57,369 nucleotides of DNA, from assembly GCF_002086275.1 (NCBI RefSeq), contig NZ_MVHT01000036.1, positions 1 through 57,369 on the forward strand. The letters are read 5' to 3'. Below are positions 53,928-57,369 of the stretch, piece by piece. The first letter of the stretch is position 1; each line of letters starts with the position of its first letter. The notes below the pieces were generated by a model, which saw only the letters and a program-made list of their open reading frames with translations, was not told the DNA's origin and ran no database searches. Both the position numbers and the translations under genes were made by a program. The DNA is from Mycobacterium intermedium (GTDB lineage: Bacteria; Actinomycetota; Actinomycetes; Mycobacteriales; Mycobacteriaceae).

Positions 53928-54602
53928 GTGCCAGTGACGAAAGTGTTGTCGGTCAACGTGGCTCGTGGCCGGTCGAATCCCGATCCGCGCGCCCAGTCGA
54001 AGCTGACCGGCATCGACAAGGTTCCGGTGACCGAGCCGGTCCTGGTGCGAGCCCCCGGGCCCATGCGCGGAGGGCTCGGTAGCGGACTCGTCGGCGACAC
54101 CATTGGCAACCGGAAACTGCACGGCGGCGACGACCAGGCCGTCTACGCATACGCGCGGGAAGATCTCGATGCGTGGGAAGCTCGGCTGCAGCGCACCCTC
54201 ACCAACGGAATGTTCGGCGAAAACCTGACCACCGTCGGCGTCGATGTGACGAACGCACGCATCGGCGAGCGGTGGCGGGTCGGCACCGACGGCTTACTGC
54301 TGGAAGTCTCCGCGCCGAGGACCCCGTGCCGGACGTTTGCGGCGTTCCTGGACCTGAGTCACTGGATCAAGACCTTCACCCAGGCGGAAGAACCCGGCGC
54401 CTACCTGCGCGTCATCTCGCCGGGTACGGTCCGCGCCGGCGACACGATCACCATCGATTACCGCCCTGATCATGACGTGACCAGTCGGCTGGCTTTTCGC
54501 GCCCGGATGACGCAACCCGACCTGCTCCCCGACTTGCTCGTCGCCGACGCGCTCTCCGCCGAACTCCAGGCCTACGCGGGCCGTCGGCTGACAGCGAAGT
54601 AA
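53928..54602 (+). CDS. MOSC-domain protein (YiiM-like)
   Basis: A 224-residue protein, GTG start. The MOSC core shows KLHGGDDQAVYAYAREDLDA, MFGENLTTVGVDVTNARIGE, and the conserved Cys134 in APRTPCRTFAAF. MOSC domains handle molybdenum-cofactor sulfur or reduce N-hydroxylated substrates in YiiM-like proteins. Starts 22 bp after xfp, perhaps the same transcript. The CPBP gene follows after 36 bp. Confidence 0.9.
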   Translation: MPVTKVLSVNVARGRSNPDPRAQSKLTGIDKVPVTEPVLVRAPGPMRGGLGSGLVGDTIGNRKLHGGDDQAVYAYAREDLDAWEARLQRTLTNGMFGENLTTVGVDVTNARIGERWRVGTDGLLLEVSAPRTPCRTFAAFLDLSHWIKTFTQAEEPGAYLRVISPGTVRAGDTITIDYRPDHDVTSRLAFRARMTQPDLLPDLLVADALSAELQAYAGRRLTAK

Positions 54603-54638
54603 GACTGCCGGCCGCCGAGCGCCGGTAGAATCGCGACG

Positions 54639-55385
54639 ATGTCTGTCGAAGCCTTGGAAACTGCCGCCCCGCCGTTGGGCCTGGACCGGTATCGGCTTTA
54701 TGTCGACATCGCCGTCGTCGTGACCGTGCTGGTGTTGACGAACCTGGTGGCGCACTTCACCACGCCCTGGGCGAGCATCGCCACCGTTCCTGCGGCCGCC
54801 GTGGGGCTGGTGATTCTGCTGCGGTACCGCGGTCTCGACTGGGCCGAACTGGGTTTGGGGCGCGAACACTGGAAATCCGGAATGGGCTATGCCCTGGCGG
54901 CCGTGGGCGTCGTGATGTCGGTGATCGCGATCGGGGTCATACTGCCGATAACCCGCCCGATGTTCCTGAACAACCACTACGCCACGGTGTCGGGCGCGCT
55001 GATCGCCTCGATGGTGATCATCCCGCTGCAGACCGTCATCCCCGAAGAGTTGGCGTTTCGCGGAGTGCTGCACGGCGCGCTGGAGCGGGCCTGGGGATTT
55101 CGCGGTGTCGCGATGGCGGGATCGCTGCTGTTCGGGCTCTGGCACATCGCGACCTCGTTGGGCCTGACAAGCAACAACCTCGGCTTCACCCGGCTATTCG
55201 GTGGCGGCGTGGTGGGAATGATCTCGGGAGTGGCGCTGGCCGTGGTGGCTACCGGCGCCGCCGGCTTCATCTTCAGCTGGCTGCGCCGCCGCAGTGGCAG
55301 CCTCATTGCCCCGATAGCGCTGCACTGGTCGCTGAACGGGATGGGCGCGCTGGCCGCCGCGCTGGTGTGGCAGCTGTCTACCTGA
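54639..55385 (+). CDS. CPBP-family intramembrane metalloprotease (CAAX/Abi type)
   Basis: A 248-residue membrane protein with about six to seven hydrophobic segments. The CPBP active-site motifs are complete: Glu136-Glu137 with Arg141 (PEELAFRG), His169 (FGLWHIATS), and His229 with Asn233 (HWSLNG). Members cleave prenylated or peptide substrates in the membrane or serve in peptide self-immunity. The position corresponds to the integral membrane protein Rv1863c as I recall it. Convergent with adhA, 3 bp between stops. Confidence 0.9.
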   Translation: MSVEALETAAPPLGLDRYRLYVDIAVVVTVLVLTNLVAHFTTPWASIATVPAAAVGLVILLRYRGLDWAELGLGREHWKSGMGYALAAVGVVMSVIAIGVILPITRPMFLNNHYATVSGALIASMVIIPLQTVIPEELAFRGVLHGALERAWGFRGVAMAGSLLFGLWHIATSLGLTSNNLGFTRLFGGGVVGMISGVALAVVATGAAGFIFSWLRRRSGSLIAPIALHWSLNGMGALAAALVWQLST

Positions 55386-55388
55386 GCA

Positions 55389-56429
55389 TCACACCAGCAG
55401 CACCGCGGCGCCGGCGATCTGGCCGGAACTGAGATCGGTCAGCGCGTTATCGGCTTCCGCCAGCGGATATTCCGGGGTGGTGACCTCGACGCGGTGTTCG
55501 GCGACGAACTCGAGAAAGGCGCGCGCGTCTTCCCGGGTGTTCGACGTGACCGAGCGAACTTGGCGCTCCTGGAAGAGGTGTCGCTGATAGTTCAGCGTCG
55601 GTATGTCCGTGAGGTGGATACCCGCGATCGACAGGGTGCCGCCGCGGTCGAGGGCTTCGAGCGCTGGTAACACGAGATCGCCGACCGGGGCGAACAGGAT
55701 GGCGGCGTCGAGCGGCACTGGTGGCGGGTCGGCGGCGCCCTGAGCCGAGGCCGCGCCGAGCTCGAGCGCCAACTCGCGCGCCCGTGCTCCGCGCGTCATG
55801 ACGTGCACCTCCGCTCCTTGCGCCAAGGCGACCTGCGCGGTGAGATGGGCGCTGCCGCCGAATCCGTAGATGCCCAACCGGCCGCCTGGGGGTAGCTCGG
55901 CGCGCAGCAGGGCGCGGTAGCCGATGATCCCCGCGCACAGCAGCGGGGCCAGCTCGCTGTCGGTGTAGCCGGTGGGCAGACGATGCGCGAATGCCGCAGG
56001 AACCGTGGCGAACTCGGCGTACCCGCCGTCTGCGTCCCAGCCGGTATAGCGGGATTCCGGGCACAGGTTCTCGTTGCCGCGCCGACAGTATTTGCATACC
56101 CCGCAGGTGTGGCGCAGCCAGGCGATGCCGACCCGGTCGCCGACGTTGAACTCGCCGTTCGCCGCTGAGCCAACCTCAGAGCCCACCTCGAGGACTTCGC
56201 CGACCACCTCATGCCCGGGAACCACTCGTGGCCGGTGCACGGCCAGGTCACCCTCGGTGACGTGCAAGTCGGTGCGGCAGACGCCGCAGGCCCGCACGGC
56301 AACCAACAGTTCGGACGGTTCGGGTCGCGGCACCTCGACGGTGACGCGCTCCAGCGGGTGGGTGTGCATGGGTCCCGGCTGACGCACCTGCCACGCCGTC
56401 ATCGTCGTGGGAATCGGCTGTGGAGCCAT
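55389..56429 (-). CDS. adhA: Zinc-containing alcohol dehydrogenase AdhA
   Basis: A 346-residue MDR enzyme, the length I recall for Rv1862. Catalytic zinc ligands lie in [10 protein letters not shown] and PGHEVVG, the structural zinc cluster in [17 protein letters not shown], and the NAD loop is [11 protein letters not shown] near residue 180. The start at 56429 ([20 protein letters not shown]) is preferred to two GTG codons just upstream. Oxidises alcohols to aldehydes in the cytosol. Confidence 0.92.
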   Translation of the reverse strand: MAPQPIPTTMTAWQVRQPGPMHTHPLERVTVEVPRPEPSELLVAVRACGVCRTDLHVTEGDLAVHRPRVVPGHEVVGEVLEVGSEVGSAANGEFNVGDRVGIAWLRHTCGVCKYCRRGNENLCPESRYTGWDADGGYAEFATVPAAFAHRLPTGYTDSELAPLLCAGIIGYRALLRAELPPGGRLGIYGFGGSAHLTAQVALAQGAEVHVMTRGARARELALELGAASAQGAADPPPVPLDAAILFAPVGDLVLPALEALDRGGTLSIAGIHLTDIPTLNYQRHLFQERQVRSVTSNTREDARAFLEFVAEHRVEVTTPEYPLAEADNALTDLSSGQIAGAAVLLV

Positions 56430-56484
56430 CACCACATAATGCCGCGATGACCGGTGAGTGATCTACAGGCAGGACTTAGGTGTG

Positions 56485-57369
56485 TCAGGCCGGTTGCGTG
56501 CTATGCGGCACCTGCGCCGGAGCGGGCGCCACTCCCCCGGCCGGAGCCTGTCCAGGGACGGGCGCGGGCGCCGGTGCGGCCGGAGCACCCGGCTCGGCCG
56601 GTGCAACCTGACCCGGCGCTGGAGCCGGTGCGGGTGCCGGTGCCTGGCCGGGGACCTGCCCGGGCACCGGTTCACCCGGCGCCGGCGCGGCCGCCGGAGG
56701 CGCCCAGGGACGGATCGACTCGGCCAGGACCTTGGCCGCGTTCTTGTCCACCGGGTTGTTTGCCGTCCCGAGCCACACCACAAACCAGCGCTGCGGAGGC
56801 TGGCCGTTCGGAGTGTCCGGCGAGCCGATGACACCGGTCCAGATCTGGCCGTTCGGCTTCGAAGCGTCGGTGAACTTGACCTCGTAGTACGACGCGCTGC
56901 CGGTCAGCCCGTTGGCGTTCAGCGGGACCGTTTCCTGGTTGACCCGTGTGCCGGGGTAGGGCATGAAGAACTCACCCATGTCCGAGCCCAGCCGGACCGC
57001 GGCCTTCGGGTTCGTCGATTCGGCGCTGGCGTAAAGCTTGGCGTCCAACCGCCCGAGCACGATGCGCGTGTCGTTGGCGACGGGCGCCGGCTGGCCGGGC
57101 GCCGGCGGTTCGCCCAGCGACTTGCTGAGCAGCGCCGACCCGTAGTCCAGGTGGGATGCGTCCGACTCGACCCAGCCGGGCGGCAGCACGAAGCTGAAAC
57201 CGCCGACGGCGTTGTCGATACGCCCGAGGTTGGGGTCGACGGGCGGTGGCGCATTCGGGTCGGCCGGAGGCGGCACCGCATTCGGGTCACCAGGCACAGC
57301 GGGCGGCGCGGGGTTGGCGGGTGCCGGCGAGGCCGGATTGTTAGCGGGCGCCGGGGCCGGCGATGCCGG
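56485..57369 (-). CDS. apa: Alanine/proline-rich secreted antigen Apa (MPT32, 45/47 kDa), 5' end outside window
   Basis: An open frame of 294 codons plus stop reaching the right edge. Residues visible first are Pro/Ala-rich ([20 protein letters not shown]), then the Apa folded domain ([20 protein letters not shown] to [20 protein letters not shown]). A second Pro/Ala tract ([14 protein letters not shown]) and the end QVPHSTQPA follow. In M. tuberculosis Rv1860 it is a mannosylated secreted adhesin binding fibronectin; glycosylated Thr sites lie in the Pro-rich parts. The signal peptide lies outside the window. The ATG-less start inside the window is not a real start. Confidence 0.95.
   Translation of the reverse strand, partial: PASPAPAPANNPASPAPANPAPPAVPGDPNAVPPPADPNAPPPVDPNLGRIDNAVGGFSFVLPPGWVESDASHLDYGSALLSKSLGEPPAPGQPAPVANDTRIVLGRLDAKLYASAESTNPKAAVRLGSDMGEFFMPYPGTRVNQETVPLNANGLTGSASYYEVKFTDASKPNGQIWTGVIGSPDTPNGQPPQRWFVVWLGTANNPVDKNAAKVLAESIRPWAPPAAAPAPGEPVPGQVPGQAPAPAPAPAPGQVAPAEPGAPAAPAPAPVPGQAPAGGVAPAPAQVPHSTQPA

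Overview
The window is high-GC DNA from a slow-growing, non-tuberculous Mycobacterium. The diagnostic genes are a PE_PGRS gene cut by the left edge, antigen 85B (fbpB), a resuscitation-promoting factor, a 19-kDa-type lipoprotein, F420-type proteins and Apa/MPT32 cut by the right edge. From memory, the backbone follows M. tuberculosis H37Rv from about Rv1898 to Rv1860 in inverted orientation. An intact oxyR, a lon gene and several catabolic genes with no counterpart in that stretch argue against the M. tuberculosis complex. PE_PGRS argues against the M. avium complex.

Left part (1-12.5 kb): after the PE_PGRS start, a thiamine-binding-type protein and dtd diverge, followed by a TIGR00027-type methyltransferase. 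Next is a tight minus-strand operon encoding a Baeyer-Villiger monooxygenase, a Zn alcohol dehydrogenase and a C-N hydrolase. It is divergent from a small membrane protein and a nitronate monooxygenase. Two 14-bp sites fit the KstR (cholesterol regulator) consensus TnnAACnnGTTnnA, one in each promoter region. A CYP125-type P450, a second Zn alcohol dehydrogenase and a YceI protein follow. Together these look like an accessory sterol/ketone oxidation block.

Middle (12.4-31.5 kb): cell-envelope and secreted genes (DUF7159-like protein, fbpB with a strong intrinsic terminator, secreted chorismate mutase, rpfC, SRPBCC protein, SDR, lppE), then cyp140 and the potassium transporter kup. A minus-strand run follows with an SRPBCC protein, an acyltransferase, an amidohydrolase, glnA3 and an AhpD-like protein. 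An MFS exporter with a winged-helix-like tail comes next, then the iron store bfrA divergent from bfd over tandem IdeR-like boxes. Two intergenic stretches (15.3 and 30.4 kb) carry the same dispersed imperfect palindromic repeat.

Right part (31.5-57.4 kb): enoyl-CoA hydratase, a PPOX-fold protein, an EthD-like protein, and the peroxide defence locus oxyR / ahpC-ahpD followed closely by a GH13 glycosidase. Then come lldD2 (lactate oxidation), lon preceded by a HAIR-like (HspR) operator, small conserved genes, a ferredoxin reductase, an epimerase/PEP-utilising-type fusion, a thiolase-like protein, aldehyde dehydrogenase, SDR, phosphoketolase, a MOSC protein, a CPBP protease, adhA and apa. No tRNA, rRNA, insertion sequence or CRISPR array was seen.
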